Source of the DNA: Panagrolaimus kolymaensis
Taxonomy: Eukaryota; Nematoda; Chromadorea; Rhabditida; Panagrolaimidae
Length of the DNA: 64,000 nucleotides
Assembly (NCBI GenBank): GCA_028622995.1
Contig: JAJQJQ010000010.1
Location: 1,426,001 to 1,490,000 of the forward strand
Direction of reading: 5' to 3'
In this document: positions 13,101-23,602 of the stretch, one piece after another
Layout: every line of letters starts with the position of its first letter
Position numbering within the stretch: position 1 is the stretch's first letter
Made by a program: the position numbers and the translations under genes
The notes under the pieces: generated by a model
Told to the model about the DNA's origin: nothing
Seen by the model: the letters and a program-made list of their open reading frames with translations, nothing else
Database searches by the model: none

Positions 13101-16100
13101 TTATTTTGTTACTTGAAGCACCAAATGTTGTGAAGCTTGTCTTTTAATCTGCTACAGGACACGCACGACCATCCAATTAATTTCACTTTCAAAAGTTGTT
13201 ATTTTTTTTGTTGGTTTAGCATGGAAGCTAGCAAGCTTCCTGTGTTTTTGATGGAAGAAAATTTTTTTGTTTAATCCTTAAAAAAATAATTTTTTTATTT
13301 TGCTTTGAGACTAACATTTTTTTTATTGTCGTCGTTGCTAATATAATTTTTGTAACCTTATTTTAAGAAACTGATGCGTTCGAAAAAAAAACTAGTGTAA
13401 AGCAACAAAAAAAAGAAGCAAGAAATCTTTTCTTCTTATTTGGAGAAAACATTTCAGATGTTTGCATTTTTTTGAAAAAGAATTGAAGACTGACTTTTTT
13501 GAGAAAGAAAAGATTGCGCATGCAAGCAATGGAAGTCGTTTTATTTTTTGGTCAAATTTTTGAGCTTAAATAATTAATTCATTGACAAGCTATTTAGAGT
13601 CATGCTTTTCTTTTTTTTTTGTTTTCATTCAACAAAAAAAGTTAGGCGGCTAAACTGCGATTTACAGATTTTTTGTTTTTTGCTTTTTTAAATTTAACCG
13701 GTGCCTATTTAGTTGCTGCTGCTTCAATTTTAGATCCATTTTTTTAATTATTGTTCTATGTTTTTCTTTTGTGGCATTGAAAATCCCAACTATTACTTCC
13801 TGTCCCTCTAAGTTAAGATTTATTTTGTATAATGAGAAGCGCCTCTAAATTTCGCGAACAATGGTCAGTGTTGTTAGAAGTTTTGCTGTTGTTAAAATTC
13901 AACACTACTACTGCCAGTATTAAATCCAAAACTTGTTGCAAGATTGGTCTCAACTTTAGTTTATTTTTTTGTTGTTGTTCTAAAAAAAGTATTAAACTAA
14001 AATAATAAAATAATAATGTTTTATCGTGTATATAGTCGTCAACAAACTGCCACTGCTCTTACAGCAAATGTTGCGGCATCTACATTATCAAGTGATATAC
14101 AATCATTACGTGATATCATAACTTTATCATCACGTTCATCAAGTATGATATATACTCAAGGATTTCGAGATGAAAAATTTAGTCCTGCTGTAGCTTTATT
14201 TAGTGCAGCAGGATTAATTCATACTACAGCGGGTATTGCAGGTCGTAAAAGGTCTAAAAGCGAGCGTAAGAAATTTTTTTTTATATTTCTCAATTTTAAA
14301 GTCTTTTTTCTCGTATGCTTTTTTTGTTTGACATCTTTTTTTCCTCCCCCAAATTTATTCATTGATGTTATCGACTTAAACTTTTTTGAGATTTGCTTGT
14401 CTCGTTTGCAAGTCTATCTATCAAGAGGGTGGCTACCAAGCTTTTTAGTTTTTTTGATATGCTTCATAAATCATAAGGCGTGTCTTTATTATTCAACAAC
14501 AAAAAAAGTGAAACCAAATGACAAAAAAGTCATTGTCTTTGTTGTTGCTTTATATTTTTTTCTTTGCTTCTCAAAGGTAGATTTTTTATTGATGTAGAAA
14601 GCTGTCTCCATAGTCTCTATTTTTATAAATACTATGTTAAGAGCTCGAACAATTCGAATTTATTCTATTTCAAGTCAAAATGGTGGAATTATTCCATTAT
14701 TTAGACCAATATCACCAAAAGATTTTTATCCAAATATTCCTATGATTGATGATGACAACATTGATTCGTCTTCTTCTTTTCATTCTTGCAAAAGTGAACT
14801 TGACGCAACTGTTCTTTATTCCATTTATACGGGTATAAATCTTTTCTCTTTTTTATATTTTTCTTTAAATAACATCTATCGTCTGCTTTTTTCTTATAAT
14901 TATAGTGCCTTAAAGGGAAAAAATTAAAATAAGGTTCAGTCGTTTTTTATTTTTTATTTTTCTCTCTCTCTATTTTTAAATACTTTTTTATTCTTTCTTT
15001 TTTGCCATTTTGACACGACATCAAAGGTATCTAAAACAAGAAAAAAGAAAAAGAAAAAAATATATATCGTTGAAGTTGTCAATCAGTCTCCCAAGAGAGG
15101 AAAGAAAGGGCAGGCATGAGCTTGCTATTTTCAAAGAGTGAAAAAAAAGAAAAAAAAATGAAATATATTTAATGCCGTTTAACAAAAAGTTACACTTTTT
15201 AAATGTTTTGACAAAGATAGAAACCACTTTTCAAAAAAACTATTATCAAACAAAGTAATTCTGACATTAGCGTTCAATCACTTAAACATAGATTTCTTTT
15301 TATCTTTTAATAGGTTTTTAAAAGAGAGAGACTTTACCGTCAACGAATAAGGAAAAAATATAAAAGTTGCTTCTTTGAGTTGCCATTCGATTTCGAAGGC
15401 GTTGTTAGACAGAGCAGCTATTCTCGTGGTCGTCTTCATCTTTTGTATTGACCTCTATCTTCACTCCGCCCCAAAAAAATTCAACACATTTTGATGCAGC
15501 TTTTTATATATATATATCGGGGAATGAAGGAAGGATGAACGAAAGAATGAATGGATAAGCGGTCTATTTTTAAACAAAAATGCCTTAGCTTGTAGCTGAA
15601 AGCCGACGACGACATCGACGATGACAACAACAACGTAGAGAAGTCACAGTGTTAGCCACCATTGATGAAGAAGAAGAATTCTACAACAAAAAAATAAAAC
15701 ATGACTACTTGTTTCTGTCTTCTTGCCGCCGCCCATCGGTCTTCTTTGTACAAAGAAAAAACGTCGTTTTTGTTGCCCTTCACAAAAAAAAACTAACCAC
15801 AGAAGAAGAATAGAAACAGCTTCAAACAATGTTTTTTTACTAGGCATCTTTGCTGCTCAATCGCCACCCTCACATTCTTCTTTTGGGTTGGATAGAAGAA
15901 AGAAGAAAGATTCAATAATATTTTGACTTCCTATTATTATTTAAAAAGAAGCTTTAAATATTTTTCCAACAATTATTTATTTATTTGTTTCATATCAAAA
16001 CAAGATCAATCAATTTTTTTTTCTTCTTTGAAATGGTGCCACGAATTCGTAAACGACGAGAAAGCTGATGACAATTACGGTATTAGTATTGTTGGTGGTG

Positions 16101-19100
16101 TAGGACAACACATTCCTCAACCATTGTCATCGTGTTGTTGTTGCTTGTTTGTCAGCTGTCGAATTATATTTTTTTGTCGCATGCCTCGTTTCTTATTGCA
16201 ACGCCGTGGAAGAATTGGGTCGCAATTTTAATTGCATTATTTATTTCTAATTTGCTCAAAAAACTTTATTAGATTTTTCTTAATTTAATTGAAATCTTAT
16301 CATCATGTTTTTTTATTCGCCCCATCCAAAACCAAATATTCGAAGACCTACTTTGGGTCCACAACAGCTTCAAGTGGGACAATTGGATAGTCGAATCACA
16401 GCTCAAATAGCAGAAGTATTAGCTCGAAGTCCACCTTTTCATCCAGAAAGTTCTCGTGGAAGGCGACGATCTCGACCTATATCAGATGAAATTGTTGATG
16501 AACATGCAGTCTTTGCAGCGGCTGTACATCGTGCAAGTTTAGCTGGCGTTATTGAAGGAACGGAAGCAATTATTATGCCTCCACCTCCACAAACTCAACA
16601 ACCCATTGGAATTAGAGGTGGAAATAATAATATTATTTTTAATAATAATTTACCTGGGCCTCAAATTCAAATTGGTGGACAAGCACATTATTATTATGCA
16701 GATGTAGCATCACCCCAAGATTCCCTATTTTCTCTTACAGAATCACGGCGTCACAGTCGTGGAAATGTTCATCCTCGGGCACTCATTCTTCGAAGGCCCA
16801 CAATTTCTATACATGAAGATGGCAGAATTCTTATAGGTAGTTTCGCCAGCATTGGAACTATAACAATTTGAATAAGAATTTAGGAAGAAAAAACTAAAAT
16901 TCTTTTGTTTTTTTTTTTGAGGGAAAAGCTTTTTTTTATTTAAAGTTATTTCTATTTTTAATTGCTATTGTTTAGAGCGCCACTCTTTTTTACTATTATT
17001 GTCTACGATTTTTTTTATTTTCTGCAATAATTAATTATTTCAAAGCACTTACTTAACGATAAGAAAAGAAAAACTAAAAAAACTCAGGAAAAAAATAGAA
17101 GAAAAACATATTTTTAGCATGTCAAAAAAATTTTTTTTCTTGATAGTGTTTAATTTGCTAATATATCTATCTCAAATGAGAGGTTGTTTTTATAGATCAC
17201 GTGACAGCTCGATGGGATGGTGTTCCGTTGACATCACAAAGCGGGTTATTGGATGCGGATGAAGGTGGAACAATAATAACTGATACATTAAAAGAAGATG
17301 AAAGAAAAGAACCTAAAAGTTTCAGACAACAAATATTTAAGGTAATTTTAATTTTCTTTTAAATTTATTTTTTCACAAAAAAATTTGCTTAAAATTAGTC
17401 TATATTAGTGAATTAGCTCTTCTTATCGCTTTGTTTTGGGGCATAGAAGAATTTCTTCCAGAAAAACAACAATTTTATTTTATTACTCTCTTTATAACAT
17501 GACATAACATCCTTTAAAAAAAAGAGTTTTTTTATTTTTCTTTCTTCCAAGCTATAAAAACGCGTGAACTCTTTTTTTGACACCCCAGAAAAATTCTTTT
17601 TTAGCTGTTTTGGGACTCTAAGTTGTCGACGTCCCTGCAGGGGATAACAGAAACAACAAAAGTGCTACAATGAAAAGCCAAAAGAAAAAAAAATACTTCG
17701 CGCTGCTACAAGTTCGATAATATCATCCGGGGAAACTGCGGAGATTGTCCAGTAACAACAAACAAACAAGCTCGTTTCCGGCCATTGTGTGTCCATTTCA
17801 CTTATATCTATTTTATTTTTATTTTTTAACGCGAACAAAAAAAGCTGTAGAAGCGGCAACATACAAATTGATGACGGCAAAAAAGCAACAATCGTGGGGT
17901 TCATATATTTTTACGCTTCTTCCGGAGCTTGGACGGAAGAGGGTCATCTTTTCTTTTAACAACAAAAAAAAAGTTCTAAAGCGTGAAAGAAGAATCAGCT
18001 GCGTTAAGAAGATACTAAAACTGCCGATAGAAACAAAAAATGTATATACTTTTTAGGACCTACTACAGGGTGTCGAGGGGATATATGAAGTAGAGAGAAA
18101 AAAAGGAACACATACACACAGTTACAAAAATATGAGGAAGCATAGTAGTTTGTCATGTTATTTTTTATTTAAGCGTTTTTCAACTTCTTTCATGAAATGT
18201 TTTTTCTTTCACGGAACTGGAAGAAAATTTAAAGAAGATTTATAAACACATTCAAAAAAGCAAATAACTCACATCAGTAGCAAAAAACGTTCATGATAGA
18301 CTAGACGAAAAAGCAATAAATATAATATTTTATGTGTTTTCAGTATATTAAAATATTAGTACCTCATGTTATTTTGGTATCCGTCCTTATCGGTTATTTG
18401 TGCATTGGAGCATGGATTTTAATGTCATTAGAAACTAAAACTGAATTAATGTCTAGGTAATTAATCGTTTTTAGCTATCGATTATTAACTTAATTAAGCG
18501 ACATTTTAGGTCACGAAAGCTTGTAAGAGTAACAAATTTAATGAAAAATTTCACAGCAGAAAGTTGGCAAATATTAAATGATGCACAAACGGGTGTTCGC
18601 ATGGTACATCATAGTGAATGGTCTAATACATTTCAGTAAGCATTTTTATTAAATTTCAAAAACCATTATTTATTCATAAAAAATTTGTTTAAGAGAATAT
18701 ATGTTGAGAATATCGGAAACAGTGGATGATCGACGTCCAATAAGAAGAGAATTACAAGATCCAGAAAGTTTAGAAAATATGCATAATAAATGGACTTTTC
18801 CAACTTCATTACTTTATGTTTTAACAGTGTTAACCACTTGTGGTTATGGTGAAGTTTCTGTGGATACAGATACAGGCAAAATATTTTCTGTTATTTTTGC
18901 TTTAGTTGGTATACCACTTATGTTCATAACTGCAGCAGATATTGGTAAATTTTTATCTGAAACGTTGTTAAAAACCGTAAATGCATATAATCGAGGAAGT
19001 AAACGTGTAAAAGTAAGCAATCGAAAAAATTTTTAACTTAAAAAAAGAATAAATTTTTGAAGGGTGTTTTGATGCAAATTTTTTGCCGTCGAAAATGGGC

Positions 19101-19861
19101 TCGACGCAAATCATTACAATCTGCAAATGGAAAAATTGAAAATATTGGTATGCTTGATATTGAAAATGCTGAAGAAAAGCTATGGTTCCCTATTGGAGCA
19201 TACGTATTTTGTATATGTATTTATTGTTCATTGGGTTCTGCAATGTTTATTAATTGGGAAAGAAATTGGTCTTTTATACATGCATTTCATTTTGGTTTTA
19301 ATTTAATTGTTACCGTTGGACTTGGTGATATTGTTGTAACAAACTATGTATTTTTAGCTTTAATTGTTGCATTTGTTATTGTTGGTAAGTTACAATTATG
19401 AGTAAACTTGATTATAGCAAGTATGGTTTAGGTCTTGCGGTGGTCACTATGTGTGTCGACTTGGCTTCAACCCATTTAAAAGCATATTTCACGAGGATAC
19501 ATTATTTTGGTCGAGCCAAAAGATTTTTGGGTATGAGCGAAGAATTAAAAGAAATCGTTGCACTTTTGGGGGCTATGAGGAAGAAAAAAGGAGGAAAAGT
19601 TAGTTTTTATCCAACAACAAAAGTAGTAAGTAATTTTAATTTAAGGTCACGTGGAATGATGTTCGAGACTTTTTGGATAATGAACTTCGAGATCGACCAT
19701 TTGAACCTCATGAACTTTTAATGAAATTACGTTTTATTGATGAAACAAGTTCAGGAATGAGCACAATTCGACATAATAGTTTTCAATCAGATTTTTATCG
19801 AGATAATGAATATTTACGTCGCCTGGCTGCATTAAGGACTGAACAACCAGCTTACCTGTGA
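6990..19861 (+). CDS. TWK-type two-pore-domain potassium channel gene (whole locus)
   Basis: K2P leak K+ channel of the plasma membrane. The common body has exons 17196-17341, 18344-18456, 18510-18635, 18694-19012, 19063-19384, 19432-19598 and 19646-19861, encoding about 470 residues. The order is a cytoplasmic segment (from HVTARWDG), M1 (HVILVSVLIGYLCIGAWI), a long M1-P1 extracellular loop, P1 with filter TTCGYGEV, M2, M3 (GAYVFCICIYCSLGSAMFI), P2 with filter TVGLGDIV, M4, and a cytoplasmic tail ending EQPAYL. The tail motif STIRHNSFQSDFYRDNEY looks highly constrained. Upstream, eight or more alternative first exons (6990-16836, listed separately) all end with one spare base, so each can join the common exon at 17196 in frame. 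With the longest first exon the product is 646 residues. The family assignment is secure; the exact orthologue is not. Confidence 0.9.
8326..8529 (+). CDS. Channel alternative first or cassette exon B
   Basis: A TTTTAAG acceptor precedes 8326 and an ATG lies at 8337 (MLQSVSSHLMAKG). The reading frame runs to a donor, CAAA|GTAACG, after 8529, leaving one spare base. Read from exon A the junction adds Asp-Ala-Glu-Asn before this methionine in the same frame, so B may be a cassette exon as well as a first exon. Without splicing the frame would stop at 8564. The product is Ser/Gln-rich, ending near ARCNLSQ. Confidence 0.55.
9071..9080 (+). CDS. Possible 10-nt first exon encoding Met-Asp-Lys
   Basis: ACC-ATGG-ATAAAG|GTGAGA gives an ATG in good context, three codons and one spare base before a donor. 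It could splice to exon C (9304) or straight to the common exon in frame. A 10-nt exon is hard to prove by eye, so this is tentative. Confidence 0.3.
9304..9450 (+). CDS. Channel alternative first or cassette exon C
   Basis: A good acceptor (TTCCACAG) ends just before the exon. ATG at 9312 starts MAKSWLRSVMVPEEEMHARS, and the exon ends AGCAG|GTAGGC after 9450 with one spare base. Reading from an upstream phase-1 exon (for example the Met-Asp-Lys exon) enters as Val-Ile-Met in the same frame. C is therefore a candidate symmetrical cassette as well as a start exon. Confidence 0.6.
10882..11059 (+). CDS. Channel alternative first exon D
   Basis: ATG at 10882 starts MLAGCRMGVEYLDFYNHVVG. The 59-codon exon ends CCAA|GTAAGT with one spare base (A), in phase with 17196. 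The peptide contains NLQQLPPHLRLQVQNILIQN, probably amphipathic. No acceptor in frame precedes it, consistent with its own promoter. Confidence 0.65.
12418..12700 (+). CDS. Channel alternative first exon E
   Basis: ATG at 12418 opens 94 codons (MFLRQFWNQWSILQGDADPF), ending AAATG|GTTAGT with one spare base. An in-frame TAA lies just upstream, so the exon is read only from this ATG or one inside it. Basic segments (ERRRAE, RVKRSSF) fit a cytoplasmic N-terminal tail. Confidence 0.7.
14016..14265 (+). CDS. Channel alternative first exon F
   Basis: ATG at 14016 opens 83 codons (MFYRVYSRQQTATALTANVA) rich in Ser/Thr/Ala, ending with a basic GRKRSKSE run and a donor C|GTAAG after 14265. One base is left over. 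Joining to 17196 gives His at the junction rather than Asp. Confidence 0.7.
14634..14832 (+). CDS. Channel alternative first exon G
   Basis: ATG at 14634 opens 66 codons (MLRARTIRIYSISSQNGGII), ending TACGG|GTATAA after 14832 with one spare base. A possible CCATAG acceptor about 20 nt upstream would also read into this ATG in frame, so cassette use is possible. The segment DDDNIDSSSSFHSCKSE is Ser-rich. Confidence 0.65.
16305..16836 (+). CDS. Channel alternative first exon H (longest)
   Basis: ATG at 16305 opens 177 codons (MFFYSPHPKPNIRRPTLGPQ) without a stop, ending CTTATAG|GTAGTT after 16836 with one spare base. It lies closest to the common exon (17196). The peptide is Pro/Arg-rich with SRGRRRSRP, a polyPro PPPPQTQQP patch, an Asn-rich loop and SRRHSRG. 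Joining gives a 646-residue channel with a 177-residue private N-terminus. Confidence 0.8.
17196..17341 (+). CDS. First common channel exon (acceptor of all N-terminal exons)
   Basis: The acceptor TTTATAG is followed by ATCACGTGACAGC; two bases complete the codon begun by each upstream exon. It encodes a cytoplasmic linker (HVTARWDGVPLTSQSGLLDA, then acidic, then KSFRQQIFK) and joins the M1 exon at 18344 in frame. It is the hub on which the alternative N-termini converge. Confidence 0.85.
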
Positions 19862-20269
19862 TTTTTATTAATTAATTTCCATATCCTAGGATCTAATCGA
19901 TTTTGATTTACTTCGATTAAATTTTTTTTATTCCTGCCATACATTGATTTTTTGCTTTTTTATTTTCAACCTTTTTTTCGTCCATTTTTTTAAACTTTTG
20001 CAAATCTTTAAAACTTTCTTACAAATTTACGCGAGTATATTTTTGTTTTGTTTTTGACAACGCCTTTTTTGAAAGTATAATTTCGCTACATTTTTATGCG
20101 AAATAAAAATTTCTTTATCCCAAAAAATATATATAATCGAATAATAATAAGCAATATGTGAAAGATAGAAGAAATAATTAACAAGCTTTCCCGTAAAAAA
20201 AAAGATTTACAACAAATTTGCATAATATTAAAAATAAATATATAAGGCACGAATAAATCATAATTATTG
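19862..20269. other. Convergent 3' intergenic spacer
   Basis: About 400 bp lie between the stop codons of the channel (plus) and the RUN/PH gene (minus). AATAAA-like signals are present on both strands (for example near 20101). Nothing else is recognised. Confidence 0.5.
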
Positions 20270-22964
20270 TTAGTCGCTTACAGGAGCATTCCGCCAAAAA
20301 TCATGCATTTTTGTACATTGTTTATACAGTATATTACTTTTATCACGTCCAAAATGCATTTCATCCACTGAATCAGTAACTGGAATGCCACATTTGATAT
20401 TTAAAGTTGTTTCAAGCCGACGTAATTCCGTTAAAGTTCTCACAACAATCCAATCAGTTGAATTTGATTGATGCTCAATAACAACAACATTAATAGATTC
20501 TGTGTGAACTGAAGTAATATTAGTAATTTTCATAATATCAATTTTCTTGAGGAGTCTCATAAACCCATCAACAGCACAATTAGCGCCTTCATGAGAAAAT
20601 AAAATCCATCCAGAGGTTATGGTCAAATAACATGGCACAGCATCGGGATTTGAATTGGAGGTGGATAAGGCGAGATTAACATTTTGAATCCAAGTTCTCA
20701 TTATTTCCATATTTGCACAACTAAATTGAAATCCAGTTGATCCATCGTATGATGTTAATTGGAAGACATGTTGTTCATCATTTCGAAGTTCAACTTCACC
20801 AACGGTTTCAATGCTGTCTCGTAAATTCCATTGTTGCTCAGCAAATTTACAGCTTGCATCCACAAATTGATATAATCGACATCCTCTGCAAAATACATAT
20901 TTTATTTAATTAACTGTTAATTTGCGATTAAAGCTTACTTTAAAACAAAATATGCATGTTTCCATTCTCCATAAGGTTTAATCCAATTTTTATGTTTCAC
21001 TTCTCTAAATGTTAAATATCCTTCTAAGGCTTCCAATTCTGATGTCGTTCCAGCATATTCTAACCAATAAATTAATGAATGGTGTATTAACGGAGCATTA
21101 GGGATTTCAAGCTCTTTGCTTACAAATCGTTTTAAAGTAATAGAATTTGGCGTACCATCAGTGAAAATACTTGGTGCATCTCCAGTTGATTCAATCATGG
21201 CTTGCTTCACCGCTGATAAAAGTTGTTTGGTCAATTTAATGCTTCCACATTCGATAGTTAAATTTTTTGATTCATGATCAGAATAACTCATCGAAAATTT
21301 TCTATGTTTGCATTCAATAGCAAAATTCTGGTAATCTACTCCCACACAAATACAATCGATATCGGGAAAATGAACGTAAGCATGAAGGCGAAATTCTACA
21401 TGTGGTCGAGTTTCACTTGGACTACTGGGTGTTGCAGTAGCTTCTACAGCTTCATTCATTTCTGAAGCTTTTTGGGAAAGAAGATATACTCTTCTATCAG
21501 TGAGGACGAAAAGCCGTTGCAAAGGTCTTCCAATTGCATGATTGGTATAAATTGACCACGATTTTCGATATCGCTCTCCTTGATCAACAAATATTGAAAG
21601 ACCAAGTTCAATAACTTCATAAGGTTCAAGACTGAAACATTTATCTTTCATAAAACAAAATGAAAAATGCAGCAAAAACTAACATATATTCTCCAATAAT
21701 TGGATCAACGGCATGAACATCACTGAAATTATCAACCATTGGTGCAACTTCTGGTTCAGGCTCGTTGAATTCTCCCTCATTTTCATCTTCATTTTCGTTT
21801 TCAACTGTATATGTTGAATCAATTAAATCATCACCTTTATGTCCTTCTGCTGACACTTCAGGCGCTTCATATATTTTATCATTCAAATTTTCTTCTGTTT
21901 GAGCTTCATTTTCAGACCCTTTTTCACTCACTGTATCGGAAGCTGTCACATGATGGGCTTTTGTCATTTGATCAAAAATATATTGCTGAAATTAAATTCA
22001 ATGAGAAATAAAGGTATTTAACTATAAAAATTTACATGATTGGTTTCAAAATTTCCTGGTTCTTCATCAAATGGAATATCACGAGTTTCAACTCTTGGCA
22101 AATTTCTCGTCATTTCAATTAGCGAATTCACGGTAGGCATATCAGTGGCAATAAGTTCAGTATGATCAATATCGGGAGTGCCATGAAGAGGGGATGCTGG
22201 AAGGATTCTCGTTTTTCTTAAACTATGAAGTTGTGGAACCGAAGTATCCAATTCTTCGGATGGACGTGAACTTGTTGGCAAAGCGATGGGCACTCTTTCC
22301 ATTGCAGTATCAATTGGAGTCTAAATAAAGAGGTCAAATATTTGTAATAAAAATTTGCAGAGTAGTTACCAGAAATGCAAAATTAATATTCATTAAATCA
22401 TCCAATTTAATCAAAAGTTGATTCACCAATCTTGGATTTCTCATATATGCATCTTTAAAATAATATCCCTCCAAAATTTTTCGGCTACATTGAGAAAAAG
22501 CTGTACAATCAAAATATAGCGTATGTCTGGAATATTGTAATATAGGAAATAATAATGAAAATAAATAAATTTACTTATTTAATCCATCTTTCAACCAAGC
22601 TAATGATAAGGCACGATTTCTTTTTGTTTTCCATTCCGCTTGAAGATCAAGTTGTTGGGAAAGTGATAGAAAGTTTTTAGCGAAATTCCAATAACATTTT
22701 TCATCGTTTAATAACCTTTAAAATGTAATTAAAATTAAAGCTTTAAAAAATGACAATAACTTACCGATGAGAAAATATTGAATCAAGAGCTTTTAAAATT
22801 GCAACTGAATCGGGATGTGATGAATTAAAAGTCCGATTTTGATCTTTATTAAGTTCTTGAATATCCGTAAACGCAATAGATAATTGTTCAAAAAGATGTA
22901 TAGCATTTACAACTTTTGGTTTACGTCGTGGAGATAATCCCGTTGGAGTAAAATCATGAAACAT
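20270..22964 (-). CDS. RUN-domain and PH-domain protein, PLEKHM2/SKIP-like
   Basis: Probable adaptor for lysosome or vesicle positioning. Exons 22964-22765, 22715-22575, 22526-22370, 22320-22036, 21985-21684, 21631-20939 and 20885-20270 give 797 residues. Residues 1-165 fit a RUN domain (SVAILKALDSIFSHR, YWNFAKNFLSLS, LAWLKDGLNK, ILEGYYFKDAYM). Residues 166-360 are an acidic linker. Residues 363-560 contain FVLTDRRVYLLSQ and other beta-rich segments. A PH-like domain follows around 570-690 (LEGYLTFREVK, WKHAYFVLKRGCRLYQF, closing TWIQNVNLAL), then another beta-rich module to the end. The order RUN, acidic linker, C-terminal PH matches PLEKHM2, which binds small GTPases and kinesin light chain. 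Lysosomal function here is inferred from that resemblance only. Confidence 0.75.
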
Positions 22965-23602
22965 TATTAAATCACATTCGTTGATGACTAACTACAGCTT
23001 GATTAATTCAGCAAATATATATAAATAGTTGGCAACAAAAAACTTTTCGCCAGAAAGAAAAGTTAAAATATATTTTAAAGCTTCATAACTAACTTTCATT
23101 TAATGACCCAATTTTATTGAAATGCATTATTATTTTTTATCCTCCGGTTAATAAATTGGCCCTTCTGAGGTGATAAATTTATTTAAAAAAAAGAAGTTCA
23201 ATAACAAATTTTTATTGTAATCAGAATTTTGATTTCAAACAAAAATAATTGCGAGATTATGGTCAACAAATTTGCATAAAAAATAAAATCCAAATTCAGT
23301 TTTGTTGGTTGAGAAATGTTTCTTTTATTTTTAATTTTTTATATGCATAAAACTTTAATGAATCATCCATCTAGTTTAATGTTTTTTTCGAAAAAAAAAA
23401 GATGAAACTATTTAATGCATCCTTGGAATTTCAAAATTGTCTAGTTTTTTGTTATCCATTTTCATTTGATTTTTATTCATGTTTTTGCATGACAAAAGTT
23501 TTTAAGTTTTTTTCCTGTTTTTTCTCTTCTTCTGATGACTAAAGTTTTTAAAAGCATTTATTGGTTCATTCATTCACTTTTTTTATGATTCATAAATATT
23601 TA
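22965..23602. other. Spacer upstream of the RUN/PH gene
   Basis: About 640 bp between the RUN/PH start and the 3' end of the Ig/FnIII receptor, both on the minus strand. AT-rich; no coding exon, RNA or repeat is recognised. Confidence 0.4.

Noticed and set aside
16033..16049. ATG followed by five codons and a possible donor in phase 1
   Set aside because: It fits the channel exon phase, but such tiny candidates are expected by chance; there is no supporting acceptor or context.
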